From: NVTR01 sp036480115 | GTDB lineage: Bacteria; Pseudomonadota; Alphaproteobacteria; Rhodobacterales; Rhodobacteraceae | Assembly (NCBI GenBank): GCA_965224795.1 | Contig: CBDDAE010000001.1 | Location: 620,001-684,000, forward strand | DNA: 64,000 nucleotides | Direction of reading: 5' to 3' | Shown: piece by piece, positions 17,177 through 25,840 of the stretch | Numbering within the stretch: position 1 is the stretch's first letter | Layout: each line of letters opens with the position of its first letter | Position numbers and translations under genes: made by a program | The notes under the pieces: generated by a model | Database searches by the model: none | The model's input: only the letters and a program-made list of their open reading frames with translations | What the model was told of the DNA's origin: nothing

Positions 17177-18088
17177 TCAATTCCGTTGCGCGATTACAGC
17201 AGGTACATCTTGCGCCATCTGAGTTAGCCAATACACAACCAAATCCACTGGCCGCCGGGTTGCTTTCACTTTGGAGCGGCGCAAATAGTAGTTTGTTGAA
17301 AGCGTGTAACTCTTTGCAAACACCTCAACCAATTGGCCAGAACGCAAGTATTGATCAATGAAGGGTCGTCGGCCCAGTACGATACCATCGCCGTGCAATG
17401 CTGTTTCCAGGGCAATCAGTGATCCGTCAACACTTAGCCCCACTGGCACCGAACCGGCATCCAATCCAAATTCTTGAAACCACGTATGCCAATCTTCGTC
17501 ATATCCAGTCACATGAACCAGATCATAAGCAAGAATATCGTTCGGTTTCTTGGGATGACGACCTTTTTCCAGCAAGGCCGGGGCAGCTACGGGCGAAATT
17601 GATGACCTAAACAACAACTGAGTATCGGCGGCACTTTCCCTGTTGCCAGACACGAAGATTTCCAGGTCCGCCCCCAGTGGCTGGGCCGTTTTCATATCAC
17701 TATCCAACGTCTGAATGCGCAATTGAATTGCCGGATGCGTCAGGTGGAAAGCGCCGATATTAGGGGCCAACCAAAGCATGGCGATGCTTGAGCTACAAAT
17801 AATAGTTACCGATTGGTTGGGCCGGTCGGGAAACAGCCTATCGGTGACGTTATCCAGCCCGGACAGTGCCTTGTGAACAGCGCCATAATAGTCAGCGCCA
17901 ACGCTGGTAAACGACAGTTTTCGGTGATTGCGCACGAAAAGCGGGTTGCCAAGATAGCGCTCTAAGTTACGGATTTGCTGGCTGACGGCGGCTTGGGAAA
18001 TGTTCAACTCCTCCGCCGCCAGCGAAAAGCTCATCTTGCGGGCAGCAACTTCGAAAGTGCGCAACATATTCAATCGGGGACGTTTCAA
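17177..18088 (-). CDS. LysR family transcriptional regulator (GcvA-like)
   Basis: A 303-residue LysR regulator. The N-terminal winged HTH reads 'MLRTFEVAARKMSFSLAAEELNISQAAVSQQIRNLE', followed by a linker helix and a periplasmic-binding-like effector domain (about residues 92-300). The N-terminal style 'RPRLNMLRTFEVAAR' is that of the GcvA subgroup. I use TTG at 18088 because it gives the usual lead-in; ATG at 18067 is an alternative. It is divergent from the methyltransferase/demethylase pair, with an inverted repeat in between, so it probably controls that pair. The effector is unknown. Confidence 0.9.
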   Translation of the reverse strand: MKRPRLNMLRTFEVAARKMSFSLAAEELNISQAAVSQQIRNLERYLGNPLFVRNHRKLSFTSVGADYYGAVHKALSGLDNVTDRLFPDRPNQSVTIICSSSIAMLWLAPNIGAFHLTHPAIQLRIQTLDSDMKTAQPLGADLEIFVSGNRESAADTQLLFRSSISPVAAPALLEKGRHPKKPNDILAYDLVHVTGYDEDWHTWFQEFGLDAGSVPVGLSVDGSLIALETALHGDGIVLGRRPFIDQYLRSGQLVEVFAKSYTLSTNYYLRRSKVKATRRPVDLVVYWLTQMAQDVPAVIAQRN

Positions 18089-18101
18089 TAGATACTTTCG
18101 A

Positions 18102-18116
18102 ATAAGGTTTACTTAT
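18102..18116. promoter_or_regulatory. LysR-type operator (T-N11-A inverted repeat)
   Basis: ATAAG (18102-18106), five bases, then CTTAT (18112-18116) make a perfect interrupted palindrome containing the T-N11-A core (T18103, A18115) typical of LysR-family recognition sites. It lies 14 bases from the lysR start and 84 bases from the methyltransferase start, inside the only divergent gap of this gene set. Confidence 0.6.
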
Positions 18117-18199
18117 GCAATGTGGCGCTAAAGATTGTTTGTTGCAAGCACCTATTCTGCCTACACATTCCCTATGGCCCAAACATTCAAGGGACGCAG

Positions 18200-19726
18200 G
18201 TGAACTATTTTTCATTCTTAGATGACGACGAAATTCAATACGTCCACGACAGTTCATTGGAGATATTGCAAGAAACCGGCCTACTGGTGCGCAATCAAAA
18301 AGCCCGCCACCGGTTTGCTGAACATGGCGCCATTGTGGACCACGAAACCGAAATGGTGCGCATCCCGGCCAATATCGTGGAAAAATATCGCAAGATGGTT
18401 CCGCCAACCATCACCTTACGCGGCCGCGATCCGGCATATGACATTACATTCCCGCGCAAATTACCGGTGATAGCCACGGCCAGTTCCGCGCCTGATATCG
18501 TTGATCCGGTAACTGGCGTTTGTCGCCGCTCCACATCCCAAGACATCGCCCGCATCGCCCATATCGTCAATGAATTGCCAGGCTTTGATCTGTTTTCCAT
18601 TTCAACACTGGCTGATGACGCGCCCAAGGATCAGTTCAGCCTGACGCGATTCTACACCGCTCTAAAAAATTGCACCAAACCGGTGCGCACATCTGTTTAT
18701 GACATTCGCGAGGCCAAGCAGGTGATCCGGCTGGGCGAATTGATCGCCGGGTCAAAAGAAGCGTTCTGGGAACGTCCCTTCATCAATTTTGGCTACTGCG
18801 CCGCAGTGTCGCCGCTAACGCTGGATTTCGACAGTACCGATACCATGATGTATTTCGCCGAGAACAACATCACCGCTTACGGCACCATTGCCCCCATGGG
18901 TGGGCTAAGTACGCCCCTGTCCTTGCCCGGTATGCTGGTGATAATGAATGCCGAATGGCTGGCGGTAGCCATATTGGCGCAGATGTCCAAGCCCGGCACC
19001 GCGCAGATCTACAACTTTCTGCCGGTATTTGCCGACATGCGCGACGGCGCCTATGCGCCGGGGGCTATTGAGATAGGCATGATGAATTCCGCAGTCTGCC
19101 AGATGGCCCGGTTCTATAACGTGCCCGCTGGCGGCTATCTGGGGTTGACAAATTCCAAGGTGGCGGATGCCCAATCAGGCTTTGAAAAGGGCATGTCACC
19201 GCTGATGGGCGCGCTGTCGGGGGCGGATTTCATCGTTATGGGTGGCTTGCAGGACGCGCTGATGTCGTTTGATTTTGGCCAGTTGATGATCGACAATGAA
19301 ATTGCCCGCATGATCAAACGGGTACGCAGTGGTTTTGGGTTTTCCAAAGAAGCCGCCAGTGTTCAGGAGATCAAAGACACCGGGGCAGCCGGCATGTTTG
19401 CCGACAATCCAACCACGCTTGATCGCATGCAATCAGCTACGTTCATGCCGGACCTTGCCGATCGAAACCTGCGCGAAAAATGGGAAATGGAAGGGTCATC
19501 AACAATCCAGCAACGGGCGCTAAATCAGGCCCTGGACATCCTGTCGACCCCCAATTCGAAGGCCTTTGACAAAACAATTGATGAACGGGTCAGGGCAGAA
19601 TTTACTGGGCTGGTAGCCGGTGAAAGCCATGTGCCCGACGGCTGGGAATGGCAAAAGATCGGACCCGAAAAGCCGCCCCGTAAGCGCCGCGTAAACAGGC
19701 GTGGCAAGGTTGCGCACCACCATTGA
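18200..19726 (+). CDS. Trimethylamine methyltransferase family protein (MttB/MtgB-like, non-pyrrolysine)
   Basis: A 508-residue member of the MTTB superfamily. Recognisable blocks are 'VHDSSLEILQETGLLV' near the N-terminus, 'YCAAVSPLTLDFDSTDTMMYFAE', 'MGGLSTPLSLPGMLVIMNAEWLA' and 'LTNSKVADAQSGFEKGMSP'. There is no in-frame amber codon, so this is the non-pyrrolysine group, which includes glycine betaine:corrinoid methyltransferase MtgB. GTG at 18200 follows AAGGGACG and gives the normal N-terminus. The FAD/GcvT demethylase gene is 16 bases downstream. Substrate (betaine or another quaternary amine) is inferred from family and neighbour. No corrinoid protein gene is present in the window. Confidence 0.88.
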   Translation: MNYFSFLDDDEIQYVHDSSLEILQETGLLVRNQKARHRFAEHGAIVDHETEMVRIPANIVEKYRKMVPPTITLRGRDPAYDITFPRKLPVIATASSAPDIVDPVTGVCRRSTSQDIARIAHIVNELPGFDLFSISTLADDAPKDQFSLTRFYTALKNCTKPVRTSVYDIREAKQVIRLGELIAGSKEAFWERPFINFGYCAAVSPLTLDFDSTDTMMYFAENNITAYGTIAPMGGLSTPLSLPGMLVIMNAEWLAVAILAQMSKPGTAQIYNFLPVFADMRDGAYAPGAIEIGMMNSAVCQMARFYNVPAGGYLGLTNSKVADAQSGFEKGMSPLMGALSGADFIVMGGLQDALMSFDFGQLMIDNEIARMIKRVRSGFGFSKEAASVQEIKDTGAAGMFADNPTTLDRMQSATFMPDLADRNLREKWEMEGSSTIQQRALNQALDILSTPNSKAFDKTIDERVRAEFTGLVAGESHVPDGWEWQKIGPEKPPRKRRVNRRGKVAHHH

Positions 19727-19742
19727 CCCGTTAGGAAAATTA

Positions 19743-22178
19743 ATGTCAAAACCATTTCCCACCTCTGCGAATATCGTTGTTATTGGCGGCGGCGTCATTG
19801 GCACCAGTATTGCCTTTCATCTGGCCCGCTCAGGCGTAAAAGATGTGATACTGCTGGAGAAATCCCAACTTACCGAAGGCGCTACCTGGCACGCAGCCGG
19901 TCTGGTCGGCCAATTTCGCTCCCAGCAAAACCTGATGAGCCTGATGAGCGACAGCGTCAAATTGTTTGACAGCTTGTTTGAAGAAACCGGGCAAGATCCA
20001 AGCTGGAGCAAAGTTGGCAGTATGCGCATTGCCAGCACACCAGATCGCTGGAAAGAGCTGCTAAAAGCCTATTCAGCCGCGCAGGCCGTGGGGTTAGAGG
20101 TCCATATGATGACCCCGCCAGAGGCCAAGAAAATATACCCGCTTATGAAAATTGATGATCTGATTGGAGCAGCCTTTGTGCCCGATGACGGCCATATCGA
20201 CCCCAACAGCCTGACCCAAGCCTTTGCTAAGGGCTTTCGCAAAAATGGCGGCCGCATCTTTGAGGGCGTGATGGTTAAAGACCTGAACCGCGACGGCAAC
20301 AGGATATCTGCAGTTGTCACCGATCACGGCAACATAATCGTAAATACCGTGGTCAATGCCGCCGGGTTATGGGCGCGTCAGGTGGGCTGGATGGCGGGGG
20401 TTGAAATACCGGCAGGTGTAGTGGAACACCAATATCTGGTGACCGAAAAATCCTCCGAGATTCCCAATAATTTGCCGGCATTACGCGATCCCGATGGCAG
20501 CTATTACGCCAAATCAGAACCCGGCGCATTGGCAATCGGAGGTTGGGAAAATGCCACCCGAAAGGTGAACCCGAAGGAAGGCTTTCCCTGGGACAGGGAA
20601 CGTCACTTGTTTGATGCAAATATGGACCGGTTTAGTGAAATTTTCGAACCCGCCCTGCACCGGCTACCGATCCTGGGCAAGCTGGGTGTGCGTACCATCA
20701 TCAACGGCCCAATCCCTATTTCGCCTGATGGCGAACCTATCATGGGGCCGGTTCCGGGGCTCGACAATTTCTTTGCGGCCTGTGGCTTTACCTCAGGCAT
20801 TGCGGCGTCGGGGGGCGCGGGTAAAGCCGCGGCGAACTGGATCATGCACAATGATCCGGGTTTGGACCTTTGGGGTTTTGATATCCGCCGCTTTGGCCCG
20901 TTACAGGCAGGTGCGGATTTTCTGCACGACCGGGCGGTGGAAAGCTATGCCAAGTATTATCACATCCATTGGCCCGGCGAAGAAATGGACAGCGCCCGGG
21001 GTGTTCGGCGCAGCCCGCTTTACCAGACGCTAAAGGATCAGGGCGCTGTGTTCGGTTCCAAATTCGGCTGGGAGCGGGCCAACTGGTTTGCCCATGGCGA
21101 TATCGCCCAACAGGACGTATTTTCGTGGGACCGGCGCGGCTACGACGCCACAGTCGGGCGCGAACACCGGGCCGCGCGCAAGGACGTTGTGCTTATCGAC
21201 ATGTCATCCTTTAGCAAGTTTGAAATAACCGGGTCCGATGCCTGTGAATTTTTGCAATACTTGGCGGTGGCCAATATCGACAAAGCCATCGGCGGGGCCG
21301 CGTATTCCCAGCTATGTAACGCGCGCGGCGGCATTGAGGCCGACGTCACCATCATCAGACGCGCACAGGATCGGTTCTGGCTGATGACTGGTTCCGCCCT
21401 TGGCATTCGTGACCGCCACTGGATTGAAACCAACCTGCGTGACTACAAAGGTGGCAGTGCAGATGTGCGACTGGCTGATATCTCATCGGCTTACGGCGTG
21501 ATCAACCTGGCCGGACCACAGGCGCGCAAAGTGTTGGAAAAAATCTGTGACACCGATGTCAGCCACGCCGGATTTCCCTTCATGTCGGCACAAGATATTC
21601 GCATTGGCTACGCCCCTGCCCTGGCCTACCGCGTGACCTATATTGGTGAGCTGGGCTGGGAACTGTATATCCCGACCGAGTACATGCAGTACGCCTATGA
21701 GGTCCTGCAGGCGGCCGGTCAGGAATTTGGCGTCTGCAATACCGGCTACCGGGCAATTGACAGTCTGCGGCTGGAAAAGGGTTATCTGGCCTGGGGCGTG
21801 GATATCACCCCGGATTACAATCCGTTTGAAGCGGGCCTGCAGTTTCTGATCGACTGGAACAAGGGTGATTTCATCGGGGCCAAGGCACTGGCGAAGATTA
21901 AAACCCAAGGCTCGGCCCGCAAACTTGTCTGCCTGGCGCTGGATAAGCCGCTGCCGGTCTTTGGCGGCGAAGCGATATTTGCAGACGGCAAAGCCATTGG
22001 CCAAACCACCAGTGGAAACTATGGGTACACAGTTGGTCAAAGTCTGGTGCTGGGATACTTGCCGGCAGAACTGGTCGATGCAGGCGAATTTGAGGTGGAA
22101 GCCTTTGGTGAACGCAGTCGGGCAACACGGATCAAAGGTTCGGCCTACGACCCGGATCGACTAAAAATATTATGCTAA
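19743..22178 (+). CDS. FAD-dependent oxidoreductase with GcvT domain (dimethylglycine/sarcosine dehydrogenase-like)
   Basis: An 811-residue protein with the layout of dimethylglycine dehydrogenase. Residues 1-380 are a DAO FAD domain beginning 'NIVVIGGGVIGTSIAFHLARSG' split by the glycine-rich dinucleotide loop; 'GATWHAAGL' holds the histidine (H50) that carries covalent FAD in relatives. An FAO_M linker follows, then from about residue 435 ('FGSKFGWERANWF') a GcvT-type tetrahydrofolate-binding domain and its C-terminal barrel. The expected reaction is oxidative N-demethylation with the methyl group passed to folate. ATG at 19743 follows TTAGGA. It probably forms an operon with the upstream methyltransferase gene. 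Confidence 0.88.
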   Translation: MSKPFPTSANIVVIGGGVIGTSIAFHLARSGVKDVILLEKSQLTEGATWHAAGLVGQFRSQQNLMSLMSDSVKLFDSLFEETGQDPSWSKVGSMRIASTPDRWKELLKAYSAAQAVGLEVHMMTPPEAKKIYPLMKIDDLIGAAFVPDDGHIDPNSLTQAFAKGFRKNGGRIFEGVMVKDLNRDGNRISAVVTDHGNIIVNTVVNAAGLWARQVGWMAGVEIPAGVVEHQYLVTEKSSEIPNNLPALRDPDGSYYAKSEPGALAIGGWENATRKVNPKEGFPWDRERHLFDANMDRFSEIFEPALHRLPILGKLGVRTIINGPIPISPDGEPIMGPVPGLDNFFAACGFTSGIAASGGAGKAAANWIMHNDPGLDLWGFDIRRFGPLQAGADFLHDRAVESYAKYYHIHWPGEEMDSARGVRRSPLYQTLKDQGAVFGSKFGWERANWFAHGDIAQQDVFSWDRRGYDATVGREHRAARKDVVLIDMSSFSKFEITGSDACEFLQYLAVANIDKAIGGAAYSQLCNARGGIEADVTIIRRAQDRFWLMTGSALGIRDRHWIETNLRDYKGGSADVRLADISSAYGVINLAGPQARKVLEKICDTDVSHAGFPFMSAQDIRIGYAPALAYRVTYIGELGWELYIPTEYMQYAYEVLQAAGQEFGVCNTGYRAIDSLRLEKGYLAWGVDITPDYNPFEAGLQFLIDWNKGDFIGAKALAKIKTQGSARKLVCLALDKPLPVFGGEAIFADGKAIGQTTSGNYGYTVGQSLVLGYLPAELVDAGEFEVEAFGERSRATRIKGSAYDPDRLKILC

Positions 22179-22194
22179 TCCGCGCGAAACAAAT

Positions 22195-22788
22195 CTAACG
22201 CCGCGCATTCAACACCTGATATCGCCCCCTCGAAATCCGTTTGATTTCGCCGAATTTCACCAGTTGCGAAAGTGCGCGATAAGTGGTTTCATGGGTCAAC
22301 CCAATTGCCGCTGAAAACGCCATGACTGTACTGGTTTGCAGGCCGTCAGAAAGGGCCGCCAACACCCGTTCATTTGCACCGCGGATGGCCAGCAATTCCA
22401 AATGACGCCGATATCCCTGCACCTGACTGGCAAACCGATTTAACAGCTGATTTGCAAACACCGCGTCTTCCTGTAACCGCGCCAAAATGGCCGACTTATC
22501 AAACCTCACGAGGATACTGTCATTGGTGGCGATGCCATCGCAGTGGTAGTGTTCTGAAAACAGGCTGGCCTCGGCAAATGTTTCATTTGCGCTGGCCCTG
22601 TGTAAGATAACCCGGTTTCCGGCCTGGGTATGGCGGTTAAGTTCAACCCCACCGCTGCGCACGAAAAACGGCCCCCTGGCAGGGTCATCCTGCAAAAATG
22701 CGAATTCACCCTTATTCAGGTTAAAATAGTGGCAGGCATTATCGGGCAATTTATCAAAGGGTGGCGGAAAATTCATGATTTCAATCAT
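22195..22788 (-). CDS. Crp/Fnr family transcriptional regulator
   Basis: About 197 residues: a cyclic-nucleotide-binding-like sensor domain (residues 10-120) and a C-terminal winged HTH with 'FSAAIGLTHETTYRALSQLVKFGEI'. The recognition helix E-x-x-Y-R resembles the E-x-x-S-R of FNR/DNR proteins, which read TTGAT-type half-sites. No N-terminal cysteine cluster for an iron-sulfur centre is seen. The frame stays open upstream, but the divergent gene at 22853 makes a start at 22788 or 22776 most reasonable; neither has a strong ribosome site. An FNR-like palindrome overlaps the start codon. Confidence 0.85.
   Translation of the reverse strand: MIEIMNFPPPFDKLPDNACHYFNLNKGEFAFLQDDPARGPFFVRSGGVELNRHTQAGNRVILHRASANETFAEASLFSEHYHCDGIATNDSILVRFDKSAILARLQEDAVFANQLLNRFASQVQGYRRHLELLAIRGANERVLAALSDGLQTSTVMAFSAAIGLTHETTYRALSQLVKFGEIKRISRGRYQVLNARR
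22775..22788. promoter_or_regulatory. FNR-like palindrome at the Crp/Fnr start codon
   Basis: The 14 bases ATGATTTCAATCAT are two perfect arms (ATGATT/AATCAT) around TC. They match 12 of 14 positions of the FNR/DNR-type site TTGATTTCAATCAA. The site covers the proposed start codons of the Crp/Fnr gene and lies 65 bases before the divergent gene at 22853. Autoregulation is an inference. Confidence 0.5.
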
Positions 22789-22852
22789 ATACAAAACCGC
22801 TGGATAGGTCCAGAACCCCGCAATGAAATAGGAAACCGTTAAGGAACGCACT

Positions 22853-23428
22853 ATGCAAAAGAAATTGTCAGTTTTGGGATTAAGCAGCGTAATCGCGTCT
22901 TTCCTACTTGGCCAAGGTGTTTTAGCACAATCCACAGATGGAATGCAGCACAGCGATGGTATGAACCATAGCGCGATGGAGGCATCCGCCGGTCCAACGG
23001 AGCCCGGCCAAGGTGCATTCGCCGCCCTGTCTGAAATTGTTGCCCTGTTGGTCGCTGATCCCCACACCGATTGGTCACAGGTGAATATCAGCGCCCTGCG
23101 CGATCATCTGGTAGATATGGATATGCTGGTAACCAACGCAAAGGTGGAAACACGCGATATTCCCGGCGGCCTGGAAATGACACTGGCAACCGATGGTCTC
23201 GGCGGCGGCGCAGTTCTTCGCATGGTGCCCGCACACGCACCGTTTCTTGCGGCTGAAACCGGCTGGGACACGGGATTGGAAAATAACGGCGATACTTTGA
23301 TCTGGACGATCACGTCTGACGCCCATAGCGATCAAATTCGTGCCCTTGGGTTTTTCGGGCTGATGTCTACCGGCTTTCACCATACCGAACACCACCTTGG
23401 CATGGCCACCGGGAAAATGGTGCATTAA
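22853..23428 (+). CDS. Exported Met/His-rich protein of unknown function
   Basis: A 191-residue protein with a signal peptide (about residues 1-25, cut after 'GVLAQ'). The mature N-terminus is rich in Met, His and Asp ('DGMQHSDGMNHSAMEAS'), and the C-terminus has 'TGFHHTEHHLGMATGKMVH', a composition often seen in periplasmic copper-binding proteins. The core 'GAFAALSEIVALLVADPHTDWSQV' is one I associate with roseobacter hypothetical proteins. AAGGAACG precedes the start. It is divergent from the Crp/Fnr gene and may be its target. Metal binding is inferred from composition only. Confidence 0.7.
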   Translation: MQKKLSVLGLSSVIASFLLGQGVLAQSTDGMQHSDGMNHSAMEASAGPTEPGQGAFAALSEIVALLVADPHTDWSQVNISALRDHLVDMDMLVTNAKVETRDIPGGLEMTLATDGLGGGAVLRMVPAHAPFLAAETGWDTGLENNGDTLIWTITSDAHSDQIRALGFFGLMSTGFHHTEHHLGMATGKMVH

Positions 23429-23498
23429 TAAGGCTGCAACGCTTGTCGCGCCTGCCCGCTGGCAATAGGGTCACCTTGCCAAACGAGCAGGACAAAAA

Positions 23499-24791
23499 TT
23501 GCGCATCTACCGACTGATAGTCTTTGTGTTGTCACCGTTTGTTGCCATTTGGCTGGTGTTGCGACTAATGGCGGGCAAAGAAAGCCGCACAAGTCTGGGC
23601 GAAAGACTGGCGCTTGGCATCTCCCGCAATCCACCGGGCCCGTTGGTTTGGCTGCATGGTGCATCACTAGGTGAGCTAACGGCAGCCCGCCCTTTCATAG
23701 AGCACCTGCTTGATAGCCGCCCGAATTTGCACGTCTTGGTAACGGCGAATAGCATTGCTGGGCGTGACATGGTGGCGCAATGGAAAATTGCCCGAATTAG
23801 CGTGCAACTGGCTCCGCTGGACAGCCCCAGCATTATTGCCCGGTTTTTAGACCGCTGGCGACCAAAAATAGCTTTTACATTGGAAAATGAAATCTGGCCA
23901 ACACGCATTGTCGCCTGCGCCAATTCAGGCATTCCCTTTGTTGTCCTTGGCGCACGGATTTCTGCTAAATCCTTGCGGTCCTGGCAACGCTGGCCGGGAC
24001 TGGCCAACCCGATAATGGCATCCTTAACCGCCTTGGCCCCGATGGACGCCGAAAATGCCGCGCGATTTGTCGAACTTGGGGTTTCACCCGAAAAAATCAG
24101 CCCTGTGGTAAACCTGAAATCTTCTGTAAGACTTGCCCATCCGGATGCGAAAACTTTGCAGGGATTGGAAAAATATTTTCAACGATCCACCACGATACTT
24201 GCCGCCTCGACCCACCCGGGCGAAGAAGATCTGATCCTGTCAGCATTTAGCAAAGCTTTGGAAACCACGCCGCAACTACGCCTGATCTTGGCACCACGCC
24301 ATCCCAAACGGGCGCAACAGATTGCAAAACTTATTCAGCAACGCCGCCTAGGTTTTTCACAACGCACATTGGACGGCAAAATAGACATCAATAATCCAGT
24401 ATACCTAGCTGATACAATTGGTGAAATGTCACTTTGGTACAGTCTTTCTACCGCCACATTTGTTGGCGGTTCACTGGTGGAAAAGGGTGGACACACCCCC
24501 ATTGAACCAGCGCAATTCCAATCCGCAATTTTGCATGGCCCACATGTTTCAAATCACAAACTGGCCTATATGGCGCTGGCCGCTTGCAATGCTGCTATAA
24601 CGGTTACTACTGCCGTAGAATTGACATCTGCCATATTACAAATGACGGCAAATGGGGCCGCCGCCAAAATCGCCAAACGCGCCGACACCGCTTTGCAAGA
24701 TATGACACCAAACAACCCCACCCCGGCTAGGCTACTGGCCCAGCTTGATGATTTGAGCGGTGGAAAACTATTTTCAGCCCTGTTAGATTAA
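23499..24791 (+). CDS. waaA: 3-deoxy-D-manno-octulosonic acid transferase
   Basis: A 430-residue WaaA/KdtA. It transfers Kdo from CMP-Kdo to lipid A precursor at the inner face of the cytoplasmic membrane. An N-terminal membrane anchor (residues 3-24) is followed by the glycosyltransferase N-domain with 'LVWLHGASLGELTAARPFIEHL', where the catalytic glutamate sits, and a C-domain with 'ASTHPGEEDLIL' and 'LAPRHPKRAQQI'. The start is TTG, supported by GCAGGAC upstream and by the anchor position. It shows the organism makes lipopolysaccharide. Confidence 0.92.
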   Translation: MRIYRLIVFVLSPFVAIWLVLRLMAGKESRTSLGERLALGISRNPPGPLVWLHGASLGELTAARPFIEHLLDSRPNLHVLVTANSIAGRDMVAQWKIARISVQLAPLDSPSIIARFLDRWRPKIAFTLENEIWPTRIVACANSGIPFVVLGARISAKSLRSWQRWPGLANPIMASLTALAPMDAENAARFVELGVSPEKISPVVNLKSSVRLAHPDAKTLQGLEKYFQRSTTILAASTHPGEEDLILSAFSKALETTPQLRLILAPRHPKRAQQIAKLIQQRRLGFSQRTLDGKIDINNPVYLADTIGEMSLWYSLSTATFVGGSLVEKGGHTPIEPAQFQSAILHGPHVSNHKLAYMALAACNAAITVTTAVELTSAILQMTANGAAAKIAKRADTALQDMTPNNPTPARLLAQLDDLSGGKLFSALLD

Positions 24792-24844
24792 GTAAAATTT
24801 AAGGTAATCTGGAAGATACCGGTTTTAAAATCAGGCAAGAGACA

Positions 24845-25348
24845 TTGAGCGTGAGCAAAGAAAAACAGCAACCAATCAAGTTACCCGCCGCAGGTAAACG
24901 TGAAATTCGCACACAATTTGGCGCTCTTTGCTACCGGGTTCGCAACGACAGAATACAAGTTCTGGTGATCACGACGCGGTCGCGAAAAAACTGGATCGTA
25001 CCCAAAGGCTGGCCGGTTGATCGCGCCACCCCGTCCCAGTCGGCTGCGCGCGAAGCCTTTGAAGAGGCCGGCGTCGAAGGTAAAGTCAGCAGCAAATGCC
25101 TAGGTATATTTTCCTACCAAAAAGAACTGGATGGCGATGATTTACCCTGTGTTGTCGCGCTGTTTCCGCTAAAAGTGAAAAGAATTCATGCCATATATCC
25201 CGAAAAAGGCCTGCGAAAGCGCAAATGGCTAAACCGTAAAAAGGCCGCCGCTCTGGTTGAAAACCCGGAACTTAGCCAGATGATTAAGGATTTTTCACCC
25301 AAATCCAAGTTGCGAAAACCAGCAAAGTCAGCCAAAAAAAAGGCATAG
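24845..25348 (+). CDS. NUDIX hydrolase (diphosphoinositol polyphosphate phosphohydrolase-like)
   Basis: A 167-residue NUDIX protein. 'NWIVPKGWPVDRATPSQSA' leads into the NUDIX helix 'AREAFEEAGVEGKV', keeping R-E-x-x-E-E. This short version with 'VPKGW' resembles the DIPP group, which acts on diphosphoinositol or dinucleoside polyphosphates. The C-terminus is a lysine-rich tail of about 20 residues. Start choice is ambiguous: TTG at 24845 or GTG at 24851, both close behind AAGAGAC. Confidence 0.85.
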   Translation: MSVSKEKQQPIKLPAAGKREIRTQFGALCYRVRNDRIQVLVITTRSRKNWIVPKGWPVDRATPSQSAAREAFEEAGVEGKVSSKCLGIFSYQKELDGDDLPCVVALFPLKVKRIHAIYPEKGLRKRKWLNRKKAAALVENPELSQMIKDFSPKSKLRKPAKSAKKKA

Positions 25349-25381
25349 GTTTCCCGCTAGCCAGTACAATCAGAGAGCAGT

Positions 25382-25840
25382 ATGATCAAATTCACCTTGA
25401 AATGTTCCCAGAATCATCGGTTTGACAGCTGGTTTAAGTCCGGGGATGCTTTTGAAAAATTGCAGGCTTCAGGCTTGGTCGGCTGCCCGGTATGTGGGGA
25501 AACCGATATTGACAAGGCCATCATGGCACCGCGTGTTACCGGATCACGAAAAAAGGAAAACACCACCGCGCCATTGTCCGACACCGGTGGTGAAATGCAC
25601 GCCCTGACCGCCCCTGCTTCACCTGCAGAAGCCGCCATTGCAGAGCTGAAAAAGAAAATCCAGAAACATTCTGAATATGTCGGCAGCGATTTTGTCGCCG
25701 AAGCCCGCGCCATCCATGATGGTGACGCACCCGAACGCTCAATCTATGGCGAGGCCGAAGCAAGTGATGCGAAAAAACTGCTGGATGATGGCGTACCTGT
25801 CGCGCCATTACCTTTCCTGCCCACCCGGAAAACCAACTGA
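25382..25840 (+). CDS. DUF1178 family protein
   Basis: A 152-residue cytosolic protein. The N-terminus 'MIKFTLKCSQNHRFDSWFKSGDAFEKL' with the following 'GCPVCGETDIDKAIMAPRV' is the DUF1178 signature; C9 and the CPVC pair form a probable zinc site. A low-complexity central stretch separates this from a helical C-terminal half ('SDFVAEARAIHDGDAPERSIYGEA'). The function is unknown in all members. Its stop overlaps the SDR start (TGATG), so the two genes are coupled. Confidence 0.92.
   Translation: MIKFTLKCSQNHRFDSWFKSGDAFEKLQASGLVGCPVCGETDIDKAIMAPRVTGSRKKENTTAPLSDTGGEMHALTAPASPAEAAIAELKKKIQKHSEYVGSDFVAEARAIHDGDAPERSIYGEAEASDAKKLLDDGVPVAPLPFLPTRKTN

Noticed and set aside
18200..19726. Possible pyrrolysine-containing trimethylamine methyltransferase.
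   Set aside because: The frame contains no internal amber codon, so it belongs to the non-pyrrolysine branch.
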